Source: Gammaproteobacteria bacterium LSUCC0057 (GTDB taxonomy: Bacteria; Pseudomonadota; Gammaproteobacteria; Pseudomonadales; Porticoccaceae). Taken from it: a stretch of 64,000 nucleotides of DNA. The translations under genes were made by a program, and so were the position numbers. Shown here in pieces: positions 1 through 11,183 of the stretch. The notes beneath the pieces were generated by a model. It made no database searches and was not told where the DNA came from. It saw only the letters and a program-made list of their open reading frames with translations. How positions within the stretch are numbered: position 1 is the first letter of the stretch; every line of letters starts with the position of its first letter. The stretch is taken from the NCBI GenBank assembly GCA_004535795.1, contig SPIA01000001.1:629546-693545 (forward strand), given 5' to 3'.

Positions 1-480
1 AAGCGCTATCCGTCGGTCAATGCCTCGATCGATGGCAACGATATCGTCTATCACGGTTATCAAGATGTCGGTGTCGCGGTCTCATCTGAGCGCGGCCTGG
101 TGGTGCCGGTGCTGCGCAACGCCGAAAACATGAGCGTGGCCGACATCGAGCACGGTGTCTACCAGTACGCCATGAAAGCCCGCGAGGGCAAGCTCTCTAT
201 CGAAGAGATGAGCGGCGGCACCTTCACCATTACCAACGGCGGGGTGTTTGGCTCGCTGTTGTCGACGCCAATTATCAATCCGCCGCAGACCGCCATTTTG
301 GGTATGCACAAAATTCAAGATCGCCCGGTCGCTATCAACGGCGAGGTAGTGATTCGCCCAATGATGTATCTGGCGCTCTCCTACGATCACCGCCTGATCG
401 ATGGCAAAGAAGCGGTACAGTTCTTGGTGGCGATCAAAGAGATGATCGAAAATCCAGCTAAGATTCTGTTGGAAATCTAA
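1..480 (+). CDS. sucB: Dihydrolipoyllysine-residue succinyltransferase, C-terminal part
   Basis: This is the E2 core of the 2-oxoglutarate dehydrogenase complex, which transfers succinyl groups from lipoamide to CoA in the TCA cycle. The frame is open from the first base, so the N-terminal lipoyl and E1/E3-binding domains lie outside the window; about 159 residues of the acyltransferase domain are present. The catalytic signature [10 protein letters not shown] (His and Asp of HxxxDG) lies near the C-terminus, and NGGVFGS and INPPQ are typical of this domain. It is followed after 34 bp by lpdA and then sucCD, the usual order of this TCA operon, which favours SucB over the pyruvate dehydrogenase E2. 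Confidence 0.95.
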   Translation, partial: KRYPSVNASIDGNDIVYHGYQDVGVAVSSERGLVVPVLRNAENMSVADIEHGVYQYAMKAREGKLSIEEMSGGTFTITNGGVFGSLLSTPIINPPQTAILGMHKIQDRPVAINGEVVIRPMMYLALSYDHRLIDGKEAVQFLVAIKEMIENPAKILLEI

Positions 481-505
481 TCCTTGCGCCGCGCCAGTCA
501 AATAG

Positions 506-1972
<1,467 letters not shown>

Positions 1973-2044
1973 GCGGCTGCAGAGGGTTTTATCGCTGCGC
2001 CTACCGTGGCAGCTTATTTGTTCACTTGTTAACGGGAAGTCGAT

Positions 2045-3211
2045 ATGAATCTCCACGAATACCAGGGGAAACAGCTGTTTGCCGAGTACGGTCTGCCGGT
2101 CTCAAAAGGCATCGCTGCTGAAACAGTTCAAGAGGCAATTGCCGCCGCCGATGTGATTGGCGGCAAGCAGTGGGTCGTCAAAGCACAGGTTCACGCCGGT
2201 GGCCGCGGTAAAGCGGGCGGTGTCAAACTGGTGACTAGCAAAGCCGAAATTGAAGCGTTCGCGCGCCAGTGGCTGGGTAAAAACCTGGTCACCTACCAGA
2301 CCGACGCCGCCGGCCAACCGGTCAGTCGCATCTTGGTTGAAACCTGCACCGATATCGCCGACGAGCTCTATCTGGGCGCAGTGGTCGACCGTTCGACCCG
2401 TCGCATCGTCTTTATGGCCTCCACCGAAGGTGGCGTTGAGATCGAAAAAGTCGCCGAAGAGACGCCCGAAAAAATCCTCAAAGTCGAAGTCGACCCGCTG
2501 ACCGGTGCGCAGCCCTATCAGGGCCGCGAGCTGGCCTTCAAACTCGGCCTGCAGGGCGACAACGTCAAGCAGTTCGTGCATATCTTCCTCGGCCTCGCCA
2601 AGCTCTTCCAAGACTACGATATGGCGCTGTTGGAGATTAATCCGCTGGTCATCACCGAGCAGGGCAACCTGCACTGTCTGGACGCCAAAATCGGTATCGA
2701 CGGCAACGCCATGTACCGTCAGCCCAAGCTCAAAGAGTTCCACGACCCCAGCCAAGAGGACGCCCGCGAAGCACACGCTGCAGCGTGGGACCTCAACTAT
2801 GTTGCTCTCGACGGCAACATCGGTTGTATGGTCAACGGCGCCGGCCTGGCGATGGGCACCATGGACATCGTTAAGCTGCATGGCGGTGAACCGGCCAACT
2901 TCCTCGACGTCGGCGGCGGCGCCACTAAAGAGCGCGTTGTTGAAGCATTTAAAATTATCCTCTCTGACGACAACGTCAAAGCGGTACTGATCAACATCTT
3001 TGGCGGTATTGTGCGTTGTGACCTGATCGCCGAAGGGGTGATCGGCGCCGTCGAAGAGGTTGGCGTAAAAGTACCGGTGGTGGTTCGCCTCGAGGGCAAT
3101 AACGCCGAACTGGGTACGCAAAAACTGGCTGAGTCTGGGCTGGCGATTATCGCTGCAACAAGCCTGACAGACGCGGCAGAGAAAGTAGTTGCCGCAGCGG
3201 AGGGCAAATAA
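2045..3211 (+). CDS. sucC: Succinyl-CoA synthetase, beta subunit
   Basis: SucC is the ATP-grasp, nucleotide-binding subunit of succinyl-CoA ligase, which converts succinyl-CoA to succinate with ATP or GTP formation. The 388-residue product starts [12 protein letters not shown] as expected, carries the glycine-rich ATP-grasp loop [11 protein letters not shown] near residue 55, and contains LLEINPLVI with metal-binding Glu/Asn residues. Length equals the typical family length. The ATG is preceded by GGGAAG. It is separated by only 2 bp from sucD, so translational coupling is likely. Confidence 0.97.
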   Translation: MNLHEYQGKQLFAEYGLPVSKGIAAETVQEAIAAADVIGGKQWVVKAQVHAGGRGKAGGVKLVTSKAEIEAFARQWLGKNLVTYQTDAAGQPVSRILVETCTDIADELYLGAVVDRSTRRIVFMASTEGGVEIEKVAEETPEKILKVEVDPLTGAQPYQGRELAFKLGLQGDNVKQFVHIFLGLAKLFQDYDMALLEINPLVITEQGNLHCLDAKIGIDGNAMYRQPKLKEFHDPSQEDAREAHAAAWDLNYVALDGNIGCMVNGAGLAMGTMDIVKLHGGEPANFLDVGGGATKERVVEAFKIILSDDNVKAVLINIFGGIVRCDLIAEGVIGAVEEVGVKVPVVVRLEGNNAELGTQKLAESGLAIIAATSLTDAAEKVVAAAEGK

Positions 3212-3213
3212 GC

Positions 3214-4086
3214 ATGGCTATTTTGATCAATAAAGACACCAAGGTAATCTGCCAGGGCTTCACCGGCGGGCAGGGGACTTTTCACTCAGAGCAGGCGATC
3301 GCCTACGGCACCAAAATGGTTGGCGGCGTCACTCCCGGCAAGGGCGGTACTACCCACCTCGGTCTGCCAGTGTTCAATACCGTAGCCGATGCCGTGGCTG
3401 CCACTGGTGCCGAAGCGTCGGTTATCTACGTGCCGGCACCGTTCTGTAAAGACTCAATCCTCGAGGCGGCCAATAGCGGTATACAGCTGATCGTCTGCAT
3501 CACCGAAGGCATTCCGACACTGGATATGCTTGAGTGCAAAGTGAAGTGCGACGAGCTCGGTGTGCGGCTGATCGGCCCCAACTGCCCCGGTGTGATCACC
3601 CCCGGCGAGTGCAAGATCGGCATTATGCCCGGCCACATTCACCTGCCCGGCAAAGTGGGTATCGTGTCGCGCTCTGGCACTCTCACCTATGAAGCTGTCA
3701 AGCAGACCACTGACTTCGGCTTTGGCCAGTCTACCTGTGTCGGTATCGGCGGCGACCCGATTCCCGGTTCTAACTTTATCGACATTCTCGAGATGTTCGA
3801 AAAAGATCCAGCCACCGAGGCGATTGTGATGATCGGCGAGATCGGCGGCACCGCTGAAGAAGAGGCCGCGGCCTACATCAAAGCCAATGTCACCAAGCCG
3901 GTGGTCTCCTACATTGCCGGTGTCACCGCACCTGCCGGCAAGCGTATGGGCCACGCTGGCGCGATCATCTCAGGGGGTAAAGGTACCGCTGACGAGAAGT
4001 TTGCCGCCCTGCAAGACGCCGGCGTTAAAACCGTGCGCAGCTTGGCCGATATCGGCAATGGCTTGAAAGAGCTGACCGGCTGGTAA
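3214..4086 (+). CDS. sucD: Succinyl-CoA synthetase, alpha subunit
   Basis: SucD binds CoA and carries the phosphohistidine intermediate of succinyl-CoA synthetase. The 290-residue sequence has the N-terminal CoA-binding Rossmann region ([16 protein letters not shown]), the central IGPNCPGVI signature, and the catalytic histidine in [11 protein letters not shown] near the C-terminus. It closes the sucB-lpdA-sucCD run; a long inverted repeat lies about 40 bp downstream. Length and motifs are standard. Confidence 0.97.
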   Translation: MAILINKDTKVICQGFTGGQGTFHSEQAIAYGTKMVGGVTPGKGGTTHLGLPVFNTVADAVAATGAEASVIYVPAPFCKDSILEAANSGIQLIVCITEGIPTLDMLECKVKCDELGVRLIGPNCPGVITPGECKIGIMPGHIHLPGKVGIVSRSGTLTYEAVKQTTDFGFGQSTCVGIGGDPIPGSNFIDILEMFEKDPATEAIVMIGEIGGTAEEEAAAYIKANVTKPVVSYIAGVTAPAGKRMGHAGAIISGGKGTADEKFAALQDAGVKTVRSLADIGNGLKELTGW

Positions 4087-4128
4087 GCTGCCCTGCAGAT
4101 AGCGCGCGCTTGACCGCCGCGCAGACCG

Positions 4129-4159
4129 CAGTTAACCCCGGCTAGTCCGGGGTTAACTG
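4129..4159 (+). terminator. Inverted repeat after sucD, possible terminator
   Basis: A perfect 13 bp stem (4129-4141 with 4147-4159, arm CAGTTAACCCCGG) encloses a 5-base loop 43 bp after the sucD stop. It is not followed by a T-tract, so it may be a 3'-end stabilising hairpin or a Rho-dependent stop rather than a classical intrinsic terminator. Confidence 0.5.
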
Positions 4160-4253
4160 TATCTGGCCGGGCTAACTTCTACTGGCCACGCAGCATTCCC
4201 GCCGCTGCTGTCGGTGATTCTCGACGGCGAGCAAATTACCCCAAAAAAATAGG

Positions 4254-4280
4254 TTGAATTCGATCGCGCTGCCCCCATCT
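4254..4280 (+). promoter_or_regulatory. Sigma-32 (heat-shock) type promoter for htpG
   Basis: TTGAA at 4254-4258 is followed after 14 bases by CCCCATCT at 4273-4280. This matches the established RpoH consensus (CTTGAA, 13-15 bases, CCCCAT-T) in both elements and spacing. Transcription would begin near 4285-4290, giving about a 60-base leader before the htpG ATG. HtpG is a known RpoH target in other gammaproteobacteria, which supports the call. Confidence 0.8.
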
Positions 4281-4347
4281 TGTTGTGGTGCGGCGGCCAC
4301 AGATTGGTGGCCCGTCAGTTGTTAACTGTCTATTGATGAGGACCACC

Positions 4348-6279
4348 ATGACCGAGCAAGCCGAAGCTAGCCACGCCAAATCCACCGCCAGTGGCGCTGA
4401 AAAAATGGGCTTTCAGACCGAAGCCAAGCAGCTGCTGCATCTCATGATCCATTCGCTCTACTCCAACAAAGAGATCTTTCTGCGCGAGCTGATCTCCAAC
4501 GCCTCCGATGCCGCCGACAAGCTGCGCTTTGCCGCATTGGCCGACGGTGAGCTGTTCGAGGGAGACAGCCATCTGCGCATTCGCATCGGCTTTGATGGCG
4601 ATGCCAAAACAGTGACCATTGAAGACAACGGTATCGGTATGAGTCGCGACGACGCGATCGCTAATCTGGGCACCATTGCCCGCTCCGGCACCGCCGAATT
4701 TTTGAGTAACTTAAGCGGCGACCAGAAGAGTGATTCGCAGCTGATCGGCCAGTTTGGGGTCGGCTTCTACTCGGCGTTTATCGTTGCCGACAAGGTCGTG
4801 GTTGAGAGCCGCCGCGCCGGGCTGCCGGCCGACCAGGCGGTGCGCTGGAGCTGCAGTGGCGAGGCGGACTTTGAGGTGGAGACCATTGAGCGCGCTCAGC
4901 GCGGTACCACTATCACCTTGCACCTCAAGCAAGACGAAGCCGAGTTTGCCAACGACTGGCGGCTGCGCTCAATCGTCAAAAAATACTCCGACCATATCGC
5001 TATCCCGGTGGAGATGCTCAACACCCCAGCGCCGGCCGCTGAGGGTGAGGAGCAAGCTGCGCCGCAGTGGCAGGCGGTCAACGATGCACAGGCGCTGTGG
5101 ACGCGCTCTAAAAGTGATCTAACCGACGAGGACTACCAGAGCTTCTACCGCATGGTCAGCCATGACTTTGCCGAGCCGCTGGCCTGGAGCCACAACAAGG
5201 TGGAAGGCAAGCAGGAGTACACCAGTCTGCTCTACATTCCCGGCATGGCGCCGATGGATCTCTACCAGCGCGAAGGGGTGCGCGGTATTAAGCTCTACAT
5301 CAAGCGCACTTTTATTATGGATGACGCCGAGCAGTTTCTGCCGCTCTACCTGCGCTTTGTCAAAGGGGTGCTCGACAGCGCCGACCTGCCGCTCAATGTC
5401 TCTCGCGAAATTTTACAAAAGACCCCAGCGGTCGACAGTATTCGCGCAGCGCTGACCAAGCGGGTGTTGGACATGCTCAATAAACTCAGTAAAGACGAGG
5501 AGGCCTACGCCAAGTTTTGGAGCCAGTTTGGCCCGGTGTTGAAAGAGGGAGTCGCCGAAGACAGCGGCAACCAAGAAAAAGTCGCCAAGCTGATGCGCTT
5601 TGCCAGTAGCGCCAACGACGACGACCAGCAGAGTGCCACGCTGGCCGGTTACGTCGAGCGCATGGCCGACAAACAGAGCAAAATCTACTACCTGACCGGC
5701 GACAGCCTCACGGTATTGCGCAACAGCCCCTATCTGGAGGTGTTCCGCAAACACGGCATCGAGGTGCTGCTGATGGCTGACCGCGTCGATGAGTGGATGA
5801 TGGGCTATCTTCGTGAGTTTGACGGCAAGCAATTCCAAGATATTGCTCGCGGTGAGCTCGATCTCGCCGAGCTGGGTATTGACGAGCCTGCCGATCAGGC
5901 CGAGCCAGAGCAGGATAAGCCCGCTGCCGAGGGGGTGGCGGCACGCATTAAGACACTACTTGGCGATCGCGTCGACGAGGTGCGCACCACCCGCCGGCTC
6001 ACCGACTCGCCGGCCTGTCTGGTGATCGGTGAGAACGACATCGGCGATCAGATGCGCCAGATCTTTGCCGCCGCCGGGCAGGCGATGCCAGAGACTAAGC
6101 CTATCCTTGAGATCAACCAGGCCCATCCGCTGGTCTCCCGGCTCGACAGTGAGAGCGATGAAGAGCTGGCGGCGACGCTGGCCGGCTTGCTCTACGACCA
6201 AGCGGCGCTGGCAGCGGGTAAGACGCTCGACAACCCAGCCCACTTCGTCCGCGAGATCAACCGCTTTATGTTCAGTTAA
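4348..6279 (+). CDS. htpG: Molecular chaperone HtpG (Hsp90)
   Basis: HtpG is the cytosolic ATP-dependent bacterial Hsp90. The start is taken at the ATG at 4348 ([12 protein letters not shown]), not the in-frame GTG 63 bases upstream, because GAGGACC precedes it and the family begins near here. The GHKL ATPase motifs are clear: [20 protein letters not shown] and [11 protein letters not shown], followed by middle and dimerisation domains. The 643-residue length is slightly longer than the ~625 usual for proteobacteria, owing to a short N-terminal extension. It is a single transcription unit behind a heat-shock-type promoter. Confidence 0.96.
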   Translation: MTEQAEASHAKSTASGAEKMGFQTEAKQLLHLMIHSLYSNKEIFLRELISNASDAADKLRFAALADGELFEGDSHLRIRIGFDGDAKTVTIEDNGIGMSRDDAIANLGTIARSGTAEFLSNLSGDQKSDSQLIGQFGVGFYSAFIVADKVVVESRRAGLPADQAVRWSCSGEADFEVETIERAQRGTTITLHLKQDEAEFANDWRLRSIVKKYSDHIAIPVEMLNTPAPAAEGEEQAAPQWQAVNDAQALWTRSKSDLTDEDYQSFYRMVSHDFAEPLAWSHNKVEGKQEYTSLLYIPGMAPMDLYQREGVRGIKLYIKRTFIMDDAEQFLPLYLRFVKGVLDSADLPLNVSREILQKTPAVDSIRAALTKRVLDMLNKLSKDEEAYAKFWSQFGPVLKEGVAEDSGNQEKVAKLMRFASSANDDDQQSATLAGYVERMADKQSKIYYLTGDSLTVLRNSPYLEVFRKHGIEVLLMADRVDEWMMGYLREFDGKQFQDIARGELDLAELGIDEPADQAEPEQDKPAAEGVAARIKTLLGDRVDEVRTTRRLTDSPACLVIGENDIGDQMRQIFAAAGQAMPETKPILEINQAHPLVSRLDSESDEELAATLAGLLYDQAALAAGKTLDNPAHFVREINRFMFS

Positions 6280-6318
6280 GCGGCCGCCGCGGTCGCTGTA
6301 AAAGCGGCTCGCGGCGTT

Positions 6319-6324
6319 TATAAT
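6319..6324 (+). promoter_or_regulatory. Perfect -10 box upstream of gpsA
   Basis: TATAAT occurs 65 bases before the gpsA ATG and 34 bases after the htpG stop. The -35 position (6296-6301, CTGTAA) is a weak match with a 17-base spacer. If used, transcription starts near 6331, immediately before the paired hairpins of the gpsA leader. Confidence 0.5.
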
Positions 6325-6337
6325 AGCGGTACATTCA

Positions 6338-6388
6338 GGGGCCCTCGACGCAGGTTGAGGGCCCCACTCTGTTTTAGGTGGGGTTTTT
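6338..6388 (+). promoter_or_regulatory. Two competing hairpins in the gpsA leader
   Basis: Hairpin A pairs GGGGCCCTC (6338-6346) with GAGGGCCCC (6357-6365) and can be extended by three more pairs including a G-T pair. Hairpin B pairs CCCCAC (6362-6367) with GTGGGG (6378-6383) and is followed directly by TTTTT and the gpsA ATG. Bases 6362-6365 belong to both, so the two cannot form together. Hairpin B looks like an intrinsic terminator and also hides the only Shine-Dalgarno-like stretch (GGTGGGG). Hairpin A may also act as the htpG terminator. Regulatory function is inference. Confidence 0.5.
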
Positions 6389-7408
6389 ATGGCGACAGTA
6401 GCGGTGCTTGGCGGCGGCAGTTTTGGCACCGCTATGGCCAATATGATTGCCGCCAACGGCCATCGCGTGACACTGTGGATGCGCGACGCCGAGGCGGCGC
6501 AGCAGACCGCCGCGCAGCGGTGCAACCAGCGCTATCTACCCGACTACGCGCTGGTTGAAAACTTGCAGGTCAGCGCTGATTTGGCCGCGTCACTGGCCTC
6601 TGCTGAGGTGGTATTTTTTGCTGTGCCCAGCCGTGCGCTGCGCACACTCTGCCAAACCGCTGCGGCATTTGTGGCGCCGACCGCGGGTCTGGTGAGTATG
6701 GCCAAGGGTATCGAGGCCGACAGCTTTCTGTTGCCCAGTCAGATTATCGAGCAAGAGCTGCCGGGCCATGACATTGCCGTGATCAGCGGCCCCAATTTGG
6801 CCGCCGAGATCTGCCAGCGGCAGATTACCGCTACAGTGGTGGCCAGCGATTCTGCAGCGCTGTGCAGTGAGGTTCAGGCGTTGATCGCCTCGAGTTATTT
6901 CCGCGTCTACGCCAACAGCGACCGTTTCGGTGTGGAGTTGGCCGGCGCACTAAAAAATATCTACGCCATCATCGCCGGAATTGTCGCGGCACTGGGTATG
7001 GGCCAGAACAGCCGAGCAGTGATGCTCACCCGCAGTCTGGCAGAGATGAGCCGTTTTGCAGTGAGACTCGGCGCCGATCCGATGACTTTCCTCGGACTCA
7101 GCGGCGTCGGTGATCTCTACGTCACTTGTAGTTCACCGCTCAGCCGTAACTACCGAGTCGGATTTGAACTGGGTCGCGGCAGCACTCTCGAGCAGGCGGT
7201 GGCGGCGGTGGGGCAGACCGCCGAAGGGGTTAACACCACCCAGCTGGTAGTGGCCAAAGCCGCTGAGCTCAAGATCTATATGCCACTGGCCAACGCGCTC
7301 TATGCCAGCCTGTTTAAAGGCCGCTCAATCGACGGCCTGCTGCGTGATATGATGAATGCCGAGCAGAGCGACGATGTCGACTCCGCCGCCCCGCGCCAGG
7401 GCCAATAA
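6389..7408 (+). CDS. gpsA: Glycerol-3-phosphate dehydrogenase [NAD(P)+]
   Basis: GpsA reduces dihydroxyacetone phosphate to sn-glycerol-3-phosphate, the backbone of phospholipids, in the cytoplasm. The 339-residue protein opens with the dinucleotide-binding motif VLGGGSFGTAMA and has VFFAVPS, SGPNLAAEI, the catalytic lysine region ELAGALKNIYAI and GLSGVGDLYVTCSS, all diagnostic. The ATG lies directly against a TTTTT run and a hairpin that covers the likely ribosome site. The next gene begins 17 bp downstream on the same strand. Confidence 0.96.
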   Translation: MATVAVLGGGSFGTAMANMIAANGHRVTLWMRDAEAAQQTAAQRCNQRYLPDYALVENLQVSADLAASLASAEVVFFAVPSRALRTLCQTAAAFVAPTAGLVSMAKGIEADSFLLPSQIIEQELPGHDIAVISGPNLAAEICQRQITATVVASDSAALCSEVQALIASSYFRVYANSDRFGVELAGALKNIYAIIAGIVAALGMGQNSRAVMLTRSLAEMSRFAVRLGADPMTFLGLSGVGDLYVTCSSPLSRNYRVGFELGRGSTLEQAVAAVGQTAEGVNTTQLVVAKAAELKIYMPLANALYASLFKGRSIDGLLRDMMNAEQSDDVDSAAPRQGQ

Positions 7409-7425
7409 CAGAGGAGAATTCGACC

Positions 7426-7806
7426 ATGAGTGAGCGACCCAGTTTGCCGCTATTGAACCCGCAGTTGTGGCTGCGATTCGCTTATATGGTGCTTTTTTTA
7501 CTGCTCGCTATGGCGGCACGGCTGGTTCTGCTGGCGGTTATCGCGCTGCAATTTATCTGGATCGCCGCCACCGGTCGCGACAACAGTTACCTGCGCCGTT
7601 TCGGCGACAGCCTGGCAAGCTGGCTCTACGCAGCAGTGCGCTATTTAACCTTTAACAGCCAAGCCAAGCCGTTCCCCTTTGACGAATGGCCGGAGCCGCG
7701 ACTCAGCCCACCCTTTGAGTTGCAACCCGAGCCGTCGATTGCCGAGGGCGAGTTCGTCGCCGCAGACGATGAATTCAGCGACAGCGACAGACCGCCGCAG
7801 CACTGA
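7426..7806 (+). CDS. DUF4389 family membrane protein
   Basis: This 126-residue protein has two closely spaced hydrophobic segments (about residues 18-48), then the RFGDSLASWLYAAVRYLTFNS stretch that resembles DUF4389 proteins, and an acidic C-terminal tail ending in DDEFSDSDRPPQH. The function of this family is not established. It sits between gpsA and a SixA-like gene with 17 and 2 bp gaps and is probably cotranscribed. A strong GAGGAG ribosome site precedes the ATG. Confidence 0.7.
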   Translation: MSERPSLPLLNPQLWLRFAYMVLFLLLAMAARLVLLAVIALQFIWIAATGRDNSYLRRFGDSLASWLYAAVRYLTFNSQAKPFPFDEWPEPRLSPPFELQPEPSIAEGEFVAADDEFSDSDRPPQH

Positions 7807-7808
7807 CA

Positions 7809-8288
7809 GTGTTAGAGCTTTACCTGTTGCGTCATGCCGACGCTCTGCCGCCGCTGGGCGCCAGCGAGGCTGCCGACCGTCAGCGGCCTCTGTCGCAGCG
7901 CGGGCTGGCTCAGCTGGTGGCACTCGGAGAGCGCCGCCAGCCACTGCTGCAGCGCACCCAGCACTGGCTGGTCAGCCCGTTGTTGCGCACCCAGCAGACT
8001 GCCGCCCAGCTGCGCCCAGCGGATAGCAATCTGCAGTTGTGCGAGCGGTTGACCCCCGACAGCCGCTGTAATGAGGCAATAGCCGCCATAGATACGCTGT
8101 TGGCGCCGCATTTAGCCGGCGGTCTGCCGGCCAGTGCCGTGGTGGTGACCCACATGCCGTTGATCGGCGACCTCATCGAGCAGCTCAGTGGTCAGCGTAT
8201 CGCGGTGCCGACGGCGGCCCTCAGCTTGATTAAATTTGACCTTTTTGCCCCCCAGTTGGGCACCCTAATGTGGAGTGATAGCCAGTGA
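7809..8288 (+). CDS. sixA: SixA-like phosphohistidine phosphatase
   Basis: This is a histidine-phosphatase superfamily protein. The N-terminal LYLLRHADA carries the RHxx catalytic histidine motif, SPLLRTQQTA the second substrate-binding arginine, and VVVTHMPLIGDL the second active-site histidine. At 159 residues it matches the short SixA type that dephosphorylates histidine-phosphotransfer proteins. The start is GTG (GTGTTAGAG), 2 bp after the previous stop. The true substrate is unknown; the RHG fold and SixA-like length are well supported. Confidence 0.85.
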   Translation: MLELYLLRHADALPPLGASEAADRQRPLSQRGLAQLVALGERRQPLLQRTQHWLVSPLLRTQQTAAQLRPADSNLQLCERLTPDSRCNEAIAAIDTLLAPHLAGGLPASAVVVTHMPLIGDLIEQLSGQRIAVPTAALSLIKFDLFAPQLGTLMWSDSQ

Positions 8289-8304
8289 TAGAGCTTGTTA
8301 AACC

Positions 8305-9186
8305 GTGACGACCCAACCCCCTTTAGAACTGCTGGGCGACTGCCAGTTCACTGTTAACGGCCTGTCGCTGGCCGCCCGTCAGTGGGGTCGTGTCGGGGCC
8401 ACCCCAGTACTGGCGATACACGGCTGGCTCGATAACGCCGCCTCGTTTTATCCGCTGGCAGAGCATTTGCGCGACCTCCATCTGGTGGCGGTCGATTGCG
8501 CCGGGCACGGCCTCAGCGGCCGGCGTTCAGCGGATGCCGGCTACAACATCTGGCAAGATGTCGGTGAGTTATTTGCGGTGATGGACCAGCTCGGCTGGCA
8601 GCGTTGCCATCTGCTCGGTCATTCGCGCGGCGCCGCCATCGCCTCGCTGATGGCCGGCACCTTCCCCGACCGGATCGAGCGCCTGTTGCTGATCGACGGC
8701 ATGGTGCCGGCGGCTTTTGACCCGCGCAGTGCCCACAAGCAGCTGGCTAAGGCGATCACTGAGCATCAGCGCTATCGCCACAGCCAACCCTCGATGTTTG
8801 CCAGCTACGAAGCGGCTGTGGCCGCCCGCGCCAACGGTTTTTTGGCGGTTGAGCTGGGTGCGGCGGCACTGCTCGCCGAACGTGGTGTCAGCGAGTGTGA
8901 ACAGGGCTTTTATTGGCACAACGACCAGCGGCTAAAAGCGGCCTCAGAACTTAAGCTCAGCAGCGATAACCTCGCCGGCTTTCTGGGCGCTATCACTGCG
9001 CCCACCTTACTTATAGAGGCGCAACAGGGTGTACTGGCCGGCCGCGAGCGCGAGCGCCAGCTGTTCAACGACCTCAAACATTTGCGCAGCGAAGTGTTGC
9101 CCGGTGGCCACCACCTCCACCTCGAGCAGCAAGCGCCGCAAGTGGCGGCGGTGCTTCAGCAGTTTATCGCCGAGTCACCACTGTGA
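8305..9186 (+). CDS. Alpha/beta hydrolase
   Basis: This 293-residue alpha/beta-hydrolase-fold enzyme has the oxyanion HGWLDNAASF, the nucleophile elbow GHSRGA (serine), and a late histidine in PGGHHLHLEQ. The substrate cannot be deduced; the pattern resembles esterase/epoxide hydrolase-like proteins often placed beside prmB in gammaproteobacteria. The GTG start at 8305 follows the sixA stop by 16 bp, and its end overlaps prmB by 4 bp, so it belongs to the same operon. Confidence 0.85.
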   Translation: MTTQPPLELLGDCQFTVNGLSLAARQWGRVGATPVLAIHGWLDNAASFYPLAEHLRDLHLVAVDCAGHGLSGRRSADAGYNIWQDVGELFAVMDQLGWQRCHLLGHSRGAAIASLMAGTFPDRIERLLLIDGMVPAAFDPRSAHKQLAKAITEHQRYRHSQPSMFASYEAAVAARANGFLAVELGAAALLAERGVSECEQGFYWHNDQRLKAASELKLSSDNLAGFLGAITAPTLLIEAQQGVLAGRERERQLFNDLKHLRSEVLPGGHHLHLEQQAPQVAAVLQQFIAESPL

Positions 9187-10073
9187 CGGTGCCGACGGTT
9201 GCTGAGCTGTTGCAGAGCGCCTGCGCCGAGCTCGAGCGCGCCGAGGTGTTTTGCGGTCACGGCACCGACAATTATTGGGATGAAGCGGTCTACCTGCTTC
9301 GTCACGTCTGTAGCTGGCCAGTCGATGTCGACCGCAGTGTGCTGCAGCAGCCGATCGAACGCGAGCCACAGCAACAGTTTGAGCAGCTGCTGGCGCGGCG
9401 TATCGCCGAGCGTATCCCTGCGCCATACCTCACCGGCGAAGCCTGGTTCTGTGGCATACCGTTCAATGTCGATGAGCGAGTGATCATTCCGCGTTCGCCG
9501 ATCGCTCAGCTGATCACTGCGCAATTTAGGCCGTGGCTGCTGCAGCCGCCGGCCAACGTGCTCGATCTCTGTTGTGGCAGCGGCTGTATCGGTATCGCTA
9601 CAGCGGCGGCAGTGCCGAGCGCTGAGGTAGTGCTCTCCGACCTCTCTGACGCGGCATTGGCAGTGGCGGCGAGTAATATCGAACGCCATGATTTAGCTGA
9701 ACGGGTCAAGATCAATTGTGGTGATCTGTTTGCCGGATTGCAGGGTCAGCAGTTTGAGTTAATTGTCTGCAATCCGCCCTACGTCGATGCCGAGGACTTT
9801 GCCACTATGCCGGCCGAGTACCGCCATGAACCGACCATGGCGCTGGTGTCGGGTGATGATGGCCTGGATTTTACCCGCCGGCTGTTGCAGCAGGCGCCCG
9901 ATCATCTCACCGAGCAGGGGCTGCTGATCTGTGAAGTGGGCAACTCTGCGGTGGCGTTGGAGGAGGCGTTCCCCGACCTGGCGCTGACCTGGTTGGAGTT
10001 TGAGGAGGGCGATGGCGGTGTGTTTGTCACAGACCGAGATCAGCTGCTGGCCGAGCGCCATCGACGGGCTTAA
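9183..10073 (+). CDS. prmB: 50S ribosomal protein L3 N5-glutamine methyltransferase
   Basis: PrmB methylates the glutamine of ribosomal protein L3 using S-adenosylmethionine. The 296-residue protein has an N-terminal helical domain, SAM-binding motif LDLCCGSGCIGIA and the glutamine-binding NPPYVD signature. DEAVYLLRHV and PAPYLTGEAWFCG near the N-terminus distinguish PrmB from PrmC, which normally lies by prfA. The GTG start overlaps the upstream stop. aroC follows 48 bp downstream, an arrangement also seen in other gammaproteobacteria. Confidence 0.93.
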   Translation: MTVPTVAELLQSACAELERAEVFCGHGTDNYWDEAVYLLRHVCSWPVDVDRSVLQQPIEREPQQQFEQLLARRIAERIPAPYLTGEAWFCGIPFNVDERVIIPRSPIAQLITAQFRPWLLQPPANVLDLCCGSGCIGIATAAAVPSAEVVLSDLSDAALAVAASNIERHDLAERVKINCGDLFAGLQGQQFELIVCNPPYVDAEDFATMPAEYRHEPTMALVSGDDGLDFTRRLLQQAPDHLTEQGLLICEVGNSAVALEEAFPDLALTWLEFEEGDGGVFVTDRDQLLAERHRRA

Positions 10074-10121
10074 ATCGCTTATACTTCCGATCGTTTTATC
10101 AATTTCACAGTGTGATTAGTT

Positions 10122-11183
10122 ATGTCTGGAAATACCTTTGGTAAACTTTTTACCCTCACCACCTTCGGTGAGAGCCACGGCCCGGCGCTGGGCGCTATTG
10201 TCGACGGCTGTCCGCCCGGATTACCGCTCTGCGAAGAGGACCTGCAGCGCGATTTAGACCGTCGCAAACCGGGCCAGTCGCGCTACACCACCCAGCGGCG
10301 TGAGGCCGACCAGGTGCGCATCCTCTCCGGGGTATTTGACGGCGTTACCACCGGTACACCGATTGGCTTGTTGATTGAAAATACCGACCAGAAGTCAAAA
10401 GACTATAGCAACATCGCCCGCCAGTTCCGCCCCGCCCACGCCGACTACACCTACCAGAAAAAATATGGCGTGCGCGATTACCGCGGCGGTGGCCGCAGTT
10501 CGGCGCGCGAGACCGCCATGCGGGTAGCCGCCGGTGCCATCGCCAAGAAAGTACTGGCGGCGCAGTGTGGCGTTGAAATCTATGGCTATCTGGCGCAGCT
10601 CGGGCCCATTGCCGCCGAGCAGTTTGATCGTCAGCAGATTGAACAAAACCCATTTTTCTGCCCCGACGCCGGCAAAGTTGCCGAGCTGGAGAGCTATATG
10701 GCGGCGCTCGGCAAAGCCGGCGACTCTATCGGTGCGCGCATTAACGTGGTCGCTACCGGCGTGCCGGTGGGGTTGGGCGAGCCGGTATTCGACCGCCTCG
10801 ACGCCGACATCGCCCATGCGCTGATGGGTATTAATGCCGTTAAAGGGGTCGAAGTGGGCGACGGTTTTGCCGTGGTCGAGCAGAAGGGCAGTGAGCATCG
10901 CGACGAGATCACCCGCGACGGTTTTCTCTCCAACCACGCCGGCGGGGTGTTGGGGGGTATCTCCTCCGGTCAAGCTATTACCGCTAGCATCGCCCTTAAG
11001 CCAACCTCGAGTCTGCGAATTCCCGGCCGCTCGATCGACATGGATGGCAACGAGATTGAGGTGATCACCACCGGTCGCCACGACCCCTGTGTCGGCATAC
11101 GCGCGGTGCCCATTGCCGAGGCAATGTTGGCGTTGACCTTGGTCGATCATCTGCTGCGTCATCGCGGCCAATGCGGCGGCTAA
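10122..11183 (+). CDS. aroC: Chorismate synthase
   Basis: AroC forms chorismate from EPSP with reduced FMN, the last step of the shikimate pathway. The 353-residue protein has the three family signatures: [19 protein letters not shown], the basic [10 protein letters not shown] region, and the C-terminal region with [17 protein letters not shown]. It converges on pabB with a 4 bp overlap of stop regions, so the enzyme that makes chorismate and one that consumes it lie tail to tail. Confidence 0.97.
   Translation: MSGNTFGKLFTLTTFGESHGPALGAIVDGCPPGLPLCEEDLQRDLDRRKPGQSRYTTQRREADQVRILSGVFDGVTTGTPIGLLIENTDQKSKDYSNIARQFRPAHADYTYQKKYGVRDYRGGGRSSARETAMRVAAGAIAKKVLAAQCGVEIYGYLAQLGPIAAEQFDRQQIEQNPFFCPDAGKVAELESYMAALGKAGDSIGARINVVATGVPVGLGEPVFDRLDADIAHALMGINAVKGVEVGDGFAVVEQKGSEHRDEITRDGFLSNHAGGVLGGISSGQAITASIALKPTSSLRIPGRSIDMDGNEIEVITTGRHDPCVGIRAVPIAEAMLALTLVDHLLRHRGQCGG

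Noticed and set aside
2102..3121. Long minus-strand open frame opposite sucC
   Set aside because: It is the shadow of a highly biased coding sequence; sucC is complete and conserved on the plus strand.
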